64,000 nucleotides of DNA from Bimuria novae-zelandiae CBS 107.79. Its lineage: Eukaryota; Ascomycota; Dothideomycetes; Pleosporales; Didymosphaeriaceae. The translations under genes were made by a program, and so were the position numbers. The notes under the pieces were generated by a model. The model had not been told where the DNA came from and did no database searches. It saw only the letters and a program-made list of their open reading frames with translations. Below are positions 35,241 to 47,501 of the stretch, one piece after another. The DNA lies in contig ML976713.1 in the NCBI GenBank assembly GCA_010015655.1, forward strand, positions 136,119 through 200,118. The letters are read 5' to 3'. The first letter of the stretch is position 1. Every line of letters starts with the position of its first letter.

Positions 35241-37306
35241 ATGGACGCAAAGGTATGCTTTCATCCCAGACATCCGCCTTCACTTGGGTTTTGCACGCGT
35301 CGCGCTATCGTCGTTGGCGCTCTTCACTTCACGCGACATCCTCGTTTGCAGTCGCTGACACACATCTCAGCCTCAACGACCTTTACGGAGCTTGCGCATG
35401 CGCGACGAGAACGCGCAACCTCAACTCCCGGCAGGCAAGACGCTTCATCAACGGAACAAGTCGACCCCAGCCCTATCCACGTTGGTCAACGTCGCCGCTA
35501 TGAAAGCTCAAGGAGCGAAGCGCGCCGTGTTCGCCGATGTTAGCAATGTGACTCGCGCAGTCACAAAGGACGACATACAAGTCGGCAAGTTGAAAGACAA
35601 TGCCCCCCTCAAGGACGCGGCCATCTACGCTGAAAAGGAGGCCGTCAAGTCGAACGCGTTGCTGCGACCGGCGCAACGTCCGCTGGCCATCAAGGCTGAC
35701 TTGCCTGCTATGCGGCAGTTTGTAATGGGTTGGGGGCCTGTAGCCGCACCTACTTCGAAGACCTCCACTGTCGACACAACACACAGCCGCAAGACGTTGC
35801 AGAAGAAAGCCACCACTGTCTTTAGGGAGACTCAGGCGGACCCAGCGCTCGCGACGGCACAGCAAGCCTCGACGCGTCAACCGCTTCAGCCTCTTGCCGA
35901 ACTTCCTGTGAATCAGCCACTCGCCGAGCTCTCTGAGGATGCCGAGGTTGAGCATCCAGTTCCTGTCACCCGCGATGAGGCCGCGGTCCTCCCGCCGCGA
36001 CACAAGAGCGCACCTGCTAACGACCATGGCCGCGTTGACGCGCAGAAATCTAGCAAAGTCGACGCTGAACCACGACACGCCGATGCTCCTCTCGAAGTGC
36101 AAGAACAGTTCGAGTATGTCGACGCATTGGAGGAGAGTGCCCGCGTTCTGGAACAGGAGCGCAATGACGAGCTCGCGAAGCTCCAAGGCCACAACGACGA
36201 GGAGTACTGGGATGAGGAAGACGAGGAGTACTATGACGCTGACGGCTACACTACCGCACGTTCACTGCGCTCTCGCGGCGACAACACGACCGGAGGCGTT
36301 ACCCTCGTCCTGGCCCCTCGTGTCACTGCCAAATCAAAGCGCGAGCTGGAAGCCGCGAAGCAGTTTGTCGAGGCGAACAAGACCCCAGAGGATATTGAAG
36401 ACGAACAATGGGATACATCCATGGTCGCTGAGTACGGTGATGAGATTTTCGAGTACATGCACTCTCTTGAGGAGCGCATGAAGCCCAATGCACAGTACAT
36501 GGACCTGCAGGCGGAGATCCAATGGTCCATGCGGTCAGTCCTAATGGACTGGCTGGTTCAAGTTCACAACCGCTTCACATTGCTGCCAGAGACTCTATTC
36601 CTTGCCGTCAACTACGTCGACCGCTTCCTGTCGGCTAAGGTTGTCTCACTCGGCAAATTGCAACTGGTTGGAGCAACTGCCCTCTTCCTCGCCGCCAAGT
36701 ATGAGGAGATAAACTGCCCCTCCGTTCAAGAGATCGTCTACATGGTCGATGGCGCTTACACCATCGACGAAGTCCTCAAGGCTGAGCGGTTTATGCTCAG
36801 CATGCTTCAGTTTGAGCTGGGCTGGCCGGGACCTATGAGCTTCCTTCGACGAGTCAGCAAGGCTGATGACTACGATGTGGAGACTCGCACGCTTGCGAAG
36901 TACTTCCTCGAGATCACCATCATGGATGAACGTTTCGTCGGGTGCACGCCGAGCTATCTTGCCGCTGGCGCTCACTGCTTGGCCCGTCTCATGTTGAAGA
37001 AGGGTGACTGGGTAAGCTCCGACACTCGAATCATACATTTTTCTTGTACTAATTTTCTTCTAGTCGCAAGCTCACGTCCATTATTCCGGTTATACCTTAT
37101 ACCAGCTTCGCTCGCTCCTCTCTGTGATGCTAGAGTGCTGCGAGAACCCTCAGAAACACCACGCTGCGGTCTACGACAAGTACACCGACAAGCGTTACAA
37201 GCGCGCCTCCATTTTCGTCGAGACAGAGTTGAACAAGGGCTTCCAGCTTCCTTTCGTAGCTAGGGACAGTCTCGCCGGCCAAAGCCAGAACTGGAGACGA
37301 AAGTGA
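35241..37306 (+). CDS. nimE: G2/mitotic B-type cyclin (NimE/Clb type)
   Basis: Three exons (35241-35252, 35371-37011, 37064-37306), 631 aa. Exon 1 is only 12 nt (MDAK); the 118-nt intron and frame support it. A destruction-box-like RAVFADVSN is at about residues 54-62, with Phe where Leu is canonical. Residues about 100-360 are a long acidic, disordered region. The cyclin N box is at about 365-490 (MRSVLMDWLVQVHNRFTLLPETLFLAVNYVDRFLS split across it, then ATALFLAAKYEEI) and the cyclin C box follows, interrupted by the last intron. It activates Cdk1/NimX for mitotic entry and is destroyed through the APC/C. At 631 aa it is long for the family because of the N-terminal extension. Confidence 0.92.
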
Positions 37307-38562
37307 ATACAATAGCCCCACGGCTGTTGTTCCACGCTTTCTGACAAAAGGTTCTAGGTACGGACTGCTCATCCAAGGGCAGCCATACCTAACGCTACCT
37401 CCCTCAGCTGAGACGCCCCAACCTAGTACCCGTGAACAACACCATCGGCATTTTCTCCATTCTTGTCTATTGTTTCACGACTCACGGCGTTTTGGTGGTC
37501 CCTTTGAACATCCGGTCAGGTCTTCGACACCTTCGTTCCTACCGGCAGCCGGCGTTTACGGATACCCGGCATAGACACTGCCACGGTCGCTACTACTCTT
37601 AATATCATAACTGGTATAGCGCGTGTTTTGGTCTTGACAGTAAGACGATGAAAGACAACGGCTGGCACCTCATTCCCCTTTCCTGTACTTTTTCTGCATT
37701 GCAGGCGTGGCGGGTTTCTTTCGGTATGGCATGGCGTTTTTACGACGGGACGAAGTCATGAACATTATCTAATCCCCTGTTGGCGCTCTTTGGCGCGCTG
37801 TGGCATAGTCTACTCCCCTTTCCACTTGGTTGAAGGTTTTGTGGAGGTCTTCCCATAGAGCGTGTTTCAGGATGCTGAGCGGCATCCACCCGTAGACTTG
37901 CAGGGACTCATACGTAATCAAGAGAAAAGTTCTCATACTTCCTGTATTTTGTTTCCGTGACTAATTCCAAGCGTCAGAGCCCGTGCTGGTGCATGTCGTG
38001 ACTTCCTCCGCTCGCAGGTGGCACCTTCCTCCACTTTCTCCACACACAAACAGGACGCGTCTATGCAGCTTTACGTCTTCCCTCACACTGCCACGCTGTC
38101 TCTTTTCAATATCGTAATTGGTCTCCCCTTCCCCTTGGGGCTTCTGTTTTCGCCAAAGTTGAGTCGACCAGGACATGTCTTCAGAGTGGCTTGCCATTTG
38201 ACTCATGCCTGCGCGAGTCACAACTGTCTCGTCCCTACACCTTCGCACGGCCGACCAACCAGATTATCCCGCTTAAAATACCGGTATCGGACCGCTGCGA
38301 CAGCGGCCCAACTTCCGCGTCCCCGGTTTGTGCATTGCTTGAGGAGGCTATCAGTGCTTCTTCCTCGTCAATACATCCAAACACGATGTCTCAGCTCAGA
38401 CCATGTCGCAAAAGAAATCTGGCCTATATCTGGAGAATCATACGCCCCCTTTCCCTCATCTGTGTAACCTCCTGATACGATCACGCACGCTCCCGTAGCA
38501 CCAGCCTTATCCTAGCGACCGCTTTCCAATTCTGGCCGGGCGAACAAGGGGGCGCGTGCAGT
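37307..38562. other. intergenic, cyclin 3' flank and next promoter
   Basis: 1.26 kb with pyrimidine-rich stretches near 38020-38160, likely promoter or leader of the following gene. No gene seen. Confidence 0.45.
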
Positions 38563-39939
38563 ATGTCTCGGATCAGTACGCCCTTCAGCGACACAGGCGA
38601 AGATGCCTTCCTGCCTTCGATCGAGGAAGACAGTGGACAGTATAGTGCATACGGAGACTTTCTTGAAGATGACAACACTCCGACAATCTCTTCCACTTTT
38701 GACGAAGATGTCCTCGACCACTTGAATTTCGAACTGGCTGAAGGGACAATCGCCCCGTCAAACTCGCGTACGGCGAGAGGTACATCCACGCCAAACTACG
38801 AAGACGACGTCGCGTCACGCGAGATAGGTTTTGGCGGATACTGTCTGGGGCAAAGGCAACAAGCTGCACATGCGTACCCGAGTCTAAATGAGAGTTTGGA
38901 CAGAGGATCACACCCGTATCACATCCAGCATCACGCATCGCATGGCGTGTACCAGCGTGCCAGTGAGCGGCCCTTGCCATACAGAGCGAACACAAACGCC
39001 GAGATGGGCTATGCTGCAGGCCTACTCCAAAACTTCAAACAGGTTTACCATCCTACCCATCGCCGCTCCTGGAGCCAGAACGATACCGAACACATTATCA
39101 ACCTACCGCCCGACCACTATCTCCCCGGTGATCCCCACCACCAGTCTGATCTTCGTGGCCAGCCTCACGCGAACGCGAACCCGACTTTCTTCCGCCTTTG
39201 CGAAACCCGGCATACGCGCTCGCATCCGAAGACGTCTTCGGAGTACAAGAAGCAAGCTCATGCACAAGGCAGGACGGGGAATAGGGGAAGGCCGAATGCG
39301 CCGACGAGCATGCCAGTCAGCATCGGTACACCTATCCAACCCGACGATCGGTTCGTGCCGACGGCAGGCAATATTCAACTGACGGGTCCACGGATGGTGC
39401 ACATGTCGCACGTGGAGCAGCTCAGGACGAGCAGGAGAATCATCGAAGTGGGGGCTATGGCCGTCGTGAACAAAGCCCTTGTCAAGAAGAACGGAGAGGC
39501 AATTGATCCGCTGTTGCTAGACGATGATACGAGGATGAGACAGAAAAGCAACGCTCCGAGCCCTGAAGTTGTGGTTGGAGGGAGTGAGCCGAGAGAGAGG
39601 ATGCTGAAGGACTTGGATCACATGAAGTTGCTGCTGAAAGATGCGACCGGAAAGGAGGCCGACGAGGCGTTGAAAGGGTGCGAGATGATACGTGAGGCGT
39701 TGGCTAAGATGGAGGATAGGGGTGGTGGAGGTGGAGCGGAGGATGACAGGTACGTCCAGCCTGGAAACCCACAGGTAGACCCCGCTGACTTTGAGAACAG
39801 CCTTGATGAAAAGCCGCGATTTGCAGATGACAGCGCGCATGCCTCTGGCCCGGCTCCCTCCGACGGAGCCAGCCCTTTGAGCGATGGTGACGATGAGTTC
39901 TTGCGGAGGTTGATGGAGAGCTCGCCTTCTTTCTCTTAG
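38563..39939 (+). CDS. hypothetical protein, disordered with C-terminal helical region
   Basis: Single exon, 458 aa. Not recognised. Residues 1-290 are low-complexity, rich in His, Ser, Asn and acidic stretches. A conserved-looking part runs from about 290 to 395: HMSHVEQLRTSRRIIEVGAM, KNGEAIDPLLLDDD, then charged helices ERMLKDLDHMKLLL and ADEALKGCEMIREALAKM that could form a helical hairpin. The acidic tail ends DDEFLRRLMESSPSFS. The coherent codon use over 1.4 kb and the absence of competing frames support a real gene. A regulatory or scaffold role is possible but unproven. Confidence 0.72.
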   Translation: MSRISTPFSDTGEDAFLPSIEEDSGQYSAYGDFLEDDNTPTISSTFDEDVLDHLNFELAEGTIAPSNSRTARGTSTPNYEDDVASREIGFGGYCLGQRQQAAHAYPSLNESLDRGSHPYHIQHHASHGVYQRASERPLPYRANTNAEMGYAAGLLQNFKQVYHPTHRRSWSQNDTEHIINLPPDHYLPGDPHHQSDLRGQPHANANPTFFRLCETRHTRSHPKTSSEYKKQAHAQGRTGNRGRPNAPTSMPVSIGTPIQPDDRFVPTAGNIQLTGPRMVHMSHVEQLRTSRRIIEVGAMAVVNKALVKKNGEAIDPLLLDDDTRMRQKSNAPSPEVVVGGSEPRERMLKDLDHMKLLLKDATGKEADEALKGCEMIREALAKMEDRGGGGGAEDDRYVQPGNPQVDPADFENSLDEKPRFADDSAHASGPAPSDGASPLSDGDDEFLRRLMESSPSFS

Positions 39940-40273
39940 GAAGCGCTCGATGAAAAAACGCTCGTTACAACAGTGGAAGCAACAAGAACAGATGTTGCAG
40001 GGTTTGGAGGCGTTTTGAATGTCGGACCAGGAAAGCATTATTATTCCCTGGCTGATTCGCATAGTATAGACGGGGTGGTTACATTGGATTGTTTTTGCGC
40101 ACATAGACACGATACCCCTTTTCCCATACAAGGTAGCACACCGAATATCATATAGACTTATCACGGCATTACAGCAACCTTGACTTCGTTTTACCCGCTC
40201 GTGCGAGCGTATGCAAAGAAAAAGCCGTCCCAAAAACGAGAATCTCGTCTCCAGGATACAACTACCCAATCGA

Positions 40274-41375
40274 CTAATCACTCTTCCCCATGCCCACAAC
40301 CTGCCCTCTACTCGCCAGCCCCAGCCCCAGCTCTTCCGCACTCTTAAACCGCGCCTTCGCCCGTCCTGTCCCGGACTCCACATCCGCCCTGCCCTTCGCA
40401 CTGCTCTTCCGCGTATGCTTCCCCTTCTGCGCCTTCTCGTAATCATCTCGCCAAAACTCCCACCCGAACACGCAGAGCAGGACCACGACGATGAAGACGA
40501 CAATCACGGCCATGACGAAGCCGAACAGCGCCCAGAAGCCTGAGGTTAGGAAGGCGGCGAAGGCGGAGAGCAGGTAAGAGAGGAGGTGCGAGGGCGTGCC
40601 GATGCGCCCGTGGGCGTCCCACGCGAGGAAGTCGATTGTGCGCCGGGACGAGATGGACGGCGTGCGCGAGACAAGCGCGATTTTCACGATGGAGTATGCG
40701 GGTGAGGGGTCCGTGGCGGAGTGCACGGGGCGCTCGAGGAGTACGATTTCGAGCATTTTCTGGGCCGGCGAGGTGAGGGCGTGGTGGGTTGGTGGGGTCG
40801 CCAAGTCAGAGTACACGGCTGCGACGTCGAAGTGGAAGACTAGCGCTTGTAGGTTGGAAGTCGTGCGGAGGGAGTGCAAGGAGTACCGGTAGGAGAGCCC
40901 GAAGGAGGCGCCGCCGCCGAGGAGGGCGGTCTCGTGACTCGCTTCGAGTTGGCCGGTTGCGAGCGTCGCGAGGAGCTCGGCGGAAGAGAAGTCCTGGACT
41001 ACTTGGGGTGCGTGGATGAGTGGGGGAATGGAGGTTCCGGATGAGAGGGGTGCGGTGTTGAGCGCGAGGAAGGCGCATGTGTAGGGGAGGCTGATGTTCA
41101 ATAACTACCCTCATCCATGTACGTTAATACAACGCCGTACACATGGACCTAGGATATGAGTGTGCGCATACCAATGCATTATCATCTTTCCGTGTCCTCC
41201 AGGGCTCGTTCAACGCCGCCGAAGTGTCTTGGAATAAGAACGGACATCCTAGACAGGGCAGTTTGGCGATGTAATTGTAGCCTTCCTCCACGACGGTGAT
41301 GTCGGGGGCTACCTCGGCGCGTGCTGAGGGGAGGAATGTAAGAGTGGCTAGCAATGGCGCTGTCCGCAATTTCAT
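40274..41375 (-). CDS. ER-type single-pass membrane protein of unknown function (DUF7728-like?)
   Basis: Two exons (41172-41375, 40274-41104), 67-nt intron, 344 aa. A cleavable signal peptide (residues 1-20) ends SARA. A luminal part follows with a CLGCPF motif and beta-rich sequence. One strong transmembrane segment lies at about 255-285 (ALFGFVMAVIVVFIVVVLLC). A basic cytosolic tail with a KGKHTRKSSAKGR stretch follows. The layout matches a conserved fungal family of unknown function that I believe is DUF7728, though I cannot check. It is convergent with the preceding gene and divergent (285 bp) from the BTB gene. Confidence 0.75.
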
Positions 41376-41660
41376 GGTGGGTTGGGATCGGCGGGGGAAG
41401 GGGTGCTATTGGAGGCATGCTGGGCGTTAGAATTGGAGTGGTTTGAGGATGACAGCTTGGCGAGAGGGGGGAGAGGGGGCCGTGCGCAATGGCGGGCGCG
41501 TGGGTGTGGAACGTGAGGACGACGCGCTAAGTGGTTCACGCTAAGGAGTAGCGTAGGTATTTCAGTGCTCCTCTCGCCGAGGCTTTGGTTGGTTCTGATG
41601 TAACAAACCTTTTTCTTGAAGAACGCGTTGAAAACTTTTTTGGCACCAATTGAAATCAAC

Positions 41661-42939
41661 ATGGCTACTTTGACACAAGAGTAAGTGCATTACATCGTCA
41701 GCAAGACCTAGAGAACCTTGGAAGATAAGTCATGAGGAGCTGTTGCTCGAACGCGTATCACTTCTCTTGCGAAGAGTGACGCATTAGGGAGCTGCATTCC
41801 CCAGTCAAAGCAGCACAAATGAAGACTCTATCACAATAATGAGCTCTCACAAGGAACGTTGCTAACTTTTTCAGCATCTTGACCAGCGGCATCGTCGGCA
41901 TCGCTGTGGGTCCCGAGGAGATTCCTTTCGACGCGCACATTGAGCTCCTCTGCGCGCACTCTCCCTACTTCGACGAAGCGCTCGAAGACCGCTTCGATTC
42001 TCCCGGCACCCAGTATCTCACCCTCCCGGAAGATGACCCTAAGATCTTCACCAAGGTCCTGTCATGGTACACAAGCCTCCAACTTGAAAACAAAATATTT
42101 TATTGACTTAAACAGGATGTACAACACTCGCATCGGTGTATCAGTTTTGGCCGAGTCTACGACCTGGGAGCTGTTGTGCAAAATTTGGCTTCTAGCAGAC
42201 AAGTACGCAGTATGTATTCACTCGAACTAAGCAACATGTTCGGGTAAATGTAGACTGATAAGTGTGTTAGATCATTGATATGCAAAACTAAATGATCGAC
42301 GCCCTCAAGCGCAAGTACGACGCCTCAGGCGAGGGCAGAGGTAATCTCGACCCCTCGCTCATCAAGTTGGTGTACGATAAGACCTGCGCATCCTCTCAGT
42401 TGCGCCACGCAATCATAGCAATTTGTTCCTGGGACATGGAAGCCGAGCACTTCAGGAAGTACGTCGGTAGTTTTCCCTTGGAATTTAAACACGACTACGC
42501 TGTGCAGCAGGCGCAAAGAAACGTGAACAAGTGGGGAACTAAGATGCCGCTGACCGTATGTTTCCATTTATATGATGATGGCTAGTGCGAATCCTAACCG
42601 TATCAGTGGTCACCGAAAGATTTCTACACCAGGAAGCCAAGCGAGTCCCCGTTGCCAAAGCAGCAGGCAGCCGTAAAGCAGCAGAAGACTGAGCCATTGG
42701 CGGGGCACGGGGGTTATACACTGTCAGCTCGTACGATTCCGATCAGTCCGGTTGATGAACCTCGTGTGGCGACCCCAGAGAGCACGAATACGAGGGAGAT
42801 CAGGACGCCGAAGGGGAGGAGGTCGGCTTCAGGGGCGCCTATGAGTCTCAGCCTGATTCCCTCGTTGGGGACACCGCAGGTTGCGACACCAAGGTCGGAA
42901 GTGGACGCCCTCGCGGATGAGTTAGATGAACAATTGTAG
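41661..42939 (+). pseudogene. BTB/POZ-domain gene with one in-frame stop
   Basis: Five exons (41661-41680, 41875-42066, 42116-42209, 42271-42555, 42607-42939), all with GT-AG introns that keep the frame. The BTB fold is at about residues 8-110: FDAHIELLCAHSPYFDEAL, LPEDDPKIFTKVLSWMY, then LLCKIWLLADKYAIIDMQN. The frame then meets TAA at 42289-42291 inside a region that stays BTB-like (MIDALKRKYDA). Beyond it the frame is open to the end, with a helical BACK-like stretch and a Ser/Pro tail. Splicing around the stop would delete conserved sequence. BTB proteins of this kind are abundant and unstable in number in filamentous fungi. Function unknown. Confidence 0.8.
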
Positions 42940-43358
42940 ACTCAAGTAGCGGCTTTGGTGTAGTTTGCGTTATGGAACAACGTTTTCTTTTGCGTTTTAG
43001 ATGTTCCGTTGTGAATTTTGCAACATTTGGTTCCAATTGGGCGTTGACCCTCTGATCTGATGAAGTCCTATTGTTTCTCTTCCAGATGTCCTCTGAGTAA
43101 ATACGCAGTTTATCAAGCGTAATCAAAGCGAGTTTTATCCTACCCTTTTATCCGGAAAGAAAGATAGACTTCTAGAAAATTCGTCTAAATGTTAACTGAT
43201 TGTCTAGTCTATAGTAATCACGTATCTCCCTCCTCGACATACATCAGCGCCTGCCAAAAATCGCACGTATAACCTTCGTATACACCTCCATACCATTGTG
43301 ACAGGCCAAACCCTCGCCAACCCGCTCAAGCCCAATGTATACCCACCATCAAAACTGA

Positions 43359-44232
43359 TCAACAACCGACCGCTAAGCAAGCCCCCGTGACTCCCTGAGC
43401 CACAAGACCCGCAGCGATCCCAGCGACAGGGCTAAAAACACCTCCCACGAATACCGCAACCTCAGCACCGAAATTAGCCTTCTTGCGCACATCGCACTGC
43501 GGCGCGGCTGAGCAGTCAATCCCATAACTCAACTCTCCCTGATCAGCATCGTCTGCATTCGATACGTCGATGCTCAGCGTCTGCGGCACCCATGTCCAAT
43601 CAACCTGCTTGTTGCCGTGACAGCGGAACTTGATTTGCTGCCCCCCCGGGATGTCCTTCCACCATTCATCGCACTTCCTGTTGTCGCCGTAGGAAAGCTG
43701 GTTAAAAACGTCCACCGGGTTAATGTTTCCGGAGAGCTCTGCGAAATCTTTTGTTGTGGAGAGGGCAATCTTGATGCGGTCTCGGTTCGCAGGATGCACG
43801 CCGTGCGAGATTGCTGTTTGCAAGAGCTTTGTGGTATGACCAACAGGTTAAAGAGTTGCCGGGGTCGTAGGTGTGGGTTAGCGAGCCAGCTCGTCCCGGG
43901 TCGCTCACGCTCGGGTGGATTGTTGTGGTTATAACGTCGCCGTTGGTCAGCGTGAAAGTCACGCTGTTCTCGCGCCAGGGATAGGAACTGTCCCAGTTCA
44001 CCTGGGCTCAGGAGCTGGCAGTGTTTGTTTTGGTCTCTTCAACATCGGCCCATACATCGCCGGGATAGTAGAAAGCGAGGAAGGAGTCTGCCCATTCGGG
44101 GTGAGCGGGATTGCTTCCTATACCGCAGTCTGTGAGGATCAGGTGCTCGTTGGAATTATACACTGCGAGAGAGATGGGGAGCGATGAGAGTAGTGCAAGC
44201 ATGGTCGCTGCTATGCGTTGCGGTGGAGCCAT
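43359..44232 (-). pseudogene. small secreted protein gene with stop and frame slip
   Basis: A signal peptide (ATMLALLSSLPISLAVY) is followed by LILTDCGIGS, YYPGDVW, SSYPWRENSVTFTLTNGD and LTCWSYH, the layout of a Dothideomycete family of secreted Cys-containing proteins that I know only as uncharacterised. Two defects are seen. TGA at 44008-44010 interrupts the frame; a 54-nt GTATGG...CCAG stretch could instead be an intron spanning it. Near 43820 the frame shifts by one base; a 31-nt GT-AG interval would also restore it but is too short for a usual intron. The C-terminal part (to 43359) ends with a Gly/Ala-rich hydrophobic segment. A damaged gene is most likely; one or two cryptic introns are the alternative. 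Confidence 0.65.
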
Positions 44233-45383
44233 TGTAGTAGAGCTGGTAGTAAATATGTCAAGCTGCGCTATGTCGAAGAGAGGTGAATCGATTTATGTCT
44301 GAGTGATATCATCTCAATGATGGAAAGGAACAGCTTTTGTATCACGGCCTTTTAAGAGATAATTCCATGACAACGCTTCGGAAATGGGTGCAATTACTCC
44401 ACTCAGCCATAGATCCGATGTAGCTGAGACTGGCTTTCATTTCATATAATGATGGTGTAACATTAGCATTGATTTGTATTTCTTCAGCTCGGCGTCTCCG
44501 CTACATTGACACAAGTACACAAAGATTGAAAAATCACAATCAAATAATTACTCAGCCTATCATCATGCTATGCGCTGAGTTTCTCGGCGGTCAGGCATAA
44601 ACCTCGACTGAGGCGCACTGGTACTAGACCATCTTTAGTATATGCTCAAAGGTACCGTGTACCTCATCCTCGCAAAGTCTGTGTAATTGTATCACGATAG
44701 TTTCGGTGAAATTTCTCTGTTTATATCACGTATGAGATGGTAATGATTCTAGAAAGACAACGAACCACGCTATTAACTTTGAAGCTGAAGTATCGCAACT
44801 ACAAGTAGGAAAGAGACGCTTCTACGAAGCTGTTATGAGCTCCTAAGGCGCAACAGCCCAGACAAGCAACCATCCTGTTGTTTTATTTTATTCTGACCAC
44901 GCGGTCGGAGCATCTTCGTGTTCTTGCGACGTTTGGAAGAGGTGAGAATGTGTAGTAGTGCGCCGAGGGCTTGCGTCTGATTTCGTGGGACGAGGGTATA
45001 CACCGCGTACGCGGTGGTGCTGATTTCGATACACGGATCCTTGAGAGGAGCCTGTAGTTACGCCGATTTAAGCAACACCGTCGTCGCCAACGGGGACGAG
45101 GAGTTACTGCACCGACTAACAAGTTCGTTCACTAGGATAGGTCCGTGGAGGTGCGATGGCTAACTTCCCAATGAATGGTTCTACTCTACAGCGAGTCGGC
45201 TGAACACACAGCTCATCAAAAGAGTCTCTTTAAGCGCCAAGAACCGGTTGCCTTCTTTTGCACCGCAATTTTGGCGTACAGGAGCAGCCTGCAATAAGTA
45301 ACGTAACCTCAACAGGCTGCAGGTACGGATTTCGAACCAATATGTGCATGGATCAATTGAAAGACTCTCGCCACTCGTTTCTG
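44233..45383. other. intergenic, moderately AT-rich, no gene
   Basis: Upstream flank of the secreted-protein gene and left flank of the repeat region. A divergent motif copy (CACCGCAATTTTGGCG) is at about 45261-45276. No gene supported. Confidence 0.45.
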
Positions 45384-45639
45384 CACTGCAATCTCTAGCG
45401 GCCGTGACAAGATTCAGTGCCTTCTTGCTATTTTCCAGCTCCGAGTGGTCCACTCACGTGTTTAATACTTTTTATCATTTCGTGAGCGGTTGCCTTCTGT
45501 TTCTGTTCTAGCGTGGATGTTGAGGTGTGTGTGGCTCCTATTCTTACGGTAAGGGTGCCCGTAGGCCGCATGGCCGCATGGCTGCAAGATTACTAAGGTA
45601 CATAACTGGAACTGCTCGTCGGGGCTAAAGATTGCAGTG
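45384..45639. mobile_element. MITE-like element with CACTGCAATCT ends (256 bp)
   Basis: The left end at 45384 reads CACTGCAATCTCTAGC; the reverse complement of the right end at 45639 reads CACTGCAATCTTTAGC, 15 of 16 identical. The inside has no gene. The same end sequence is the dispersed motif clustered at 21.1-22.3 kb. I see no convincing target duplication, so the exact ends are uncertain. Confidence 0.5.
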
Positions 45640-45759
45640 CAATTTGCGAACAGTCGGACGCGAGCACAAAAGATTGTTAGTGATAGGCTGACGTGTGCTT
45701 TAGCTGCAGGAACAAGGCAAAAGAAGGCAACCGCAAGGCTCATTAGTAAACCCCCAAGG

Positions 45760-45767
45760 GCGCGAAA
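45760..45767. repeat. left 8-bp target-site duplication of the hAT element
   Basis: GCGCGAAA, repeated exactly at 50787-50794 on the other side of the element. An 8-bp duplication is the hAT hallmark. Confidence 0.9.
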
Positions 45768-45938
45768 CAGCGCTTTCAACGTACAGTGCTCCGCACCGCA
45801 CCGAGCTCCTGTACGTTCGTGCGGGTAGTAGGGGGAAATACTTACGTACGGCACACCAAGGCAGTGAGGGAGGTGCGTTACGTACAGCGTAGAGGTCCAA
45901 TTTCTGACCGTACGGGCCGTAGAGTATATAGAAATTGC

Positions 45939-46290
45939 CTAATCGGGAAGGACCTTGGTGGAGAGGTCGCTAGGGAGCTCGTTGGCGACGTCGTCGCCCT
46001 CCTTCTGCTCCTTCTGCTGCTCTCCATCCTTCTTGACGATGTGGGCAACTAGCTAGGTGAGGTAACTCGTAACGGCGTCTCTCCTCAGCCAGTTCTTTTG
46101 AAGCTGGAGAGCTTCTATCACCGCTGGGGATAGTGGGTTGCGATCGCACGTGACTGTACATTTGGCGGAGGAGAAACAGCGCTCGCAGTCGCACGAGGTG
46201 GCTGGCACGGAGAGGTGATCCATGGCCATTTTATAGACGATTAGGTAACGTTTCTGCCCTATCTCTGTCCACTAGCGTTGTAGATCTAGG
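45939..46290 (-). pseudogene. hAT transposase C-terminal dimerisation domain remnant
   Basis: Minus-strand frame reading IGQKRYLIVYKMAMDHLS, VPATSCDCERCFSSAK, then DRNPLSPAVIEALQLQKNWL: the hATC domain in order. A TAG inside the tail (where the frame otherwise stays open to a TAG at 45939-45941) may be a C-to-T converted CAG. The N-terminal and catalytic parts should lie at higher coordinates but are unreadable in the TA-rich core, so no functional enzyme is encoded. Confidence 0.85.
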
Positions 46291-47501
46291 AGTAGAGCTA
46301 CTAAATTAAGGGACGCTAATATAATAAGTTTATTTTTATAAAGACTATTAAAGTATTTATTTAGCTAAGTTATATATTTATATTACTTAAAACTCTTCTT
46401 ACTAGTAAAAAAGTTATTATTAGTTTATATTATATAAATTTTATAATTATTACTAGAGTACGCGCTAGGGATTTTACGTTTACTAAATAGTTTAAGTAGC
46501 TACTTATTATTATCTCTTTTGTGGAAATTCTCTACCTTTAAGTATTATTTACAGACGTCTTTAATAGACTTTTCTACCTTCTTATGCTATAGCTCATGCC
46601 TCTGCTAGTAGGTCTTAAACTAGAGGAGTTGTAGAAATAAGTGGAAGGTAGTGGCAATATAATATAGCAATAGCAAGGTATTAAGAATAAGCTTTTTAAG
46701 GACGAGCGCAACACTAAAGACTATATAATTATAATACTTAAAGCCTTTAATTTAATAAACGTTATTTTTATTATTACTACTAAAAAACGTATAGATTTCT
46801 TATAGGTTAATAGTTATCTATTATAAGCTTTTAAATCTACTACTACTAGCGTTGCCCTCTAATAATTTTATATTTTTTATAAAACGCCTTTAAGACCTAT
46901 ATTATAATAAAGATTTTACTTTACCCGTTATCTAATAGCGCGTTAATTATAAAAAAGTATTTATTATTTATAATAAAGATATTATTTTAGACGCGCTTAA
47001 AGAATTCTTAAATAGGCTTATAAAGCTTATTATAGTAAAGTAATATAAAATAAACGCTATATTAGTAAATACTTCTATTTTTAACTAAATTAAGGGTAAA
47101 AAAGCTAAAAAGCTTATTCTTATTAAGCACTAAGTACTATATATTTTAAAAAAGGCCCCTTTTTTATAGAAATTATAAATTACGTGTATAAAGCTATAGA
47201 GCTTGCTAATAGCGCTATAACTATAAAATAAAATATATTACTTTTTAAGTAATAACTAAACTAATTCTTCTTTAAATTTTCTAACGCCGTTACTATATAT
47301 AAGAGCTTTTATAATAAGGTTAATTATATACATTATATAACGTATTTAGTGCTAGGTGCTAATATAGAGGTCCTTAGGTGTAATAGCTTTAAGATTATTA
47401 ATAAATATTATACTATTATTTACAGAGTTATCTATTATAAAGTAATAGAGTTTTTAGGTAAAATCGTACTCGTAGATAATATTAAAAATAATTTAAGCTT
47501 A

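Noticed and set aside
43830..43862. 31-nt GT-AG interval as an intron in the secreted-protein gene
   Set aside because: It restores the frame, but it is shorter than any other intron in the window (minimum 44 nt) and would remove the conserved-looking CWSYH segment; a one-base slip is preferred.
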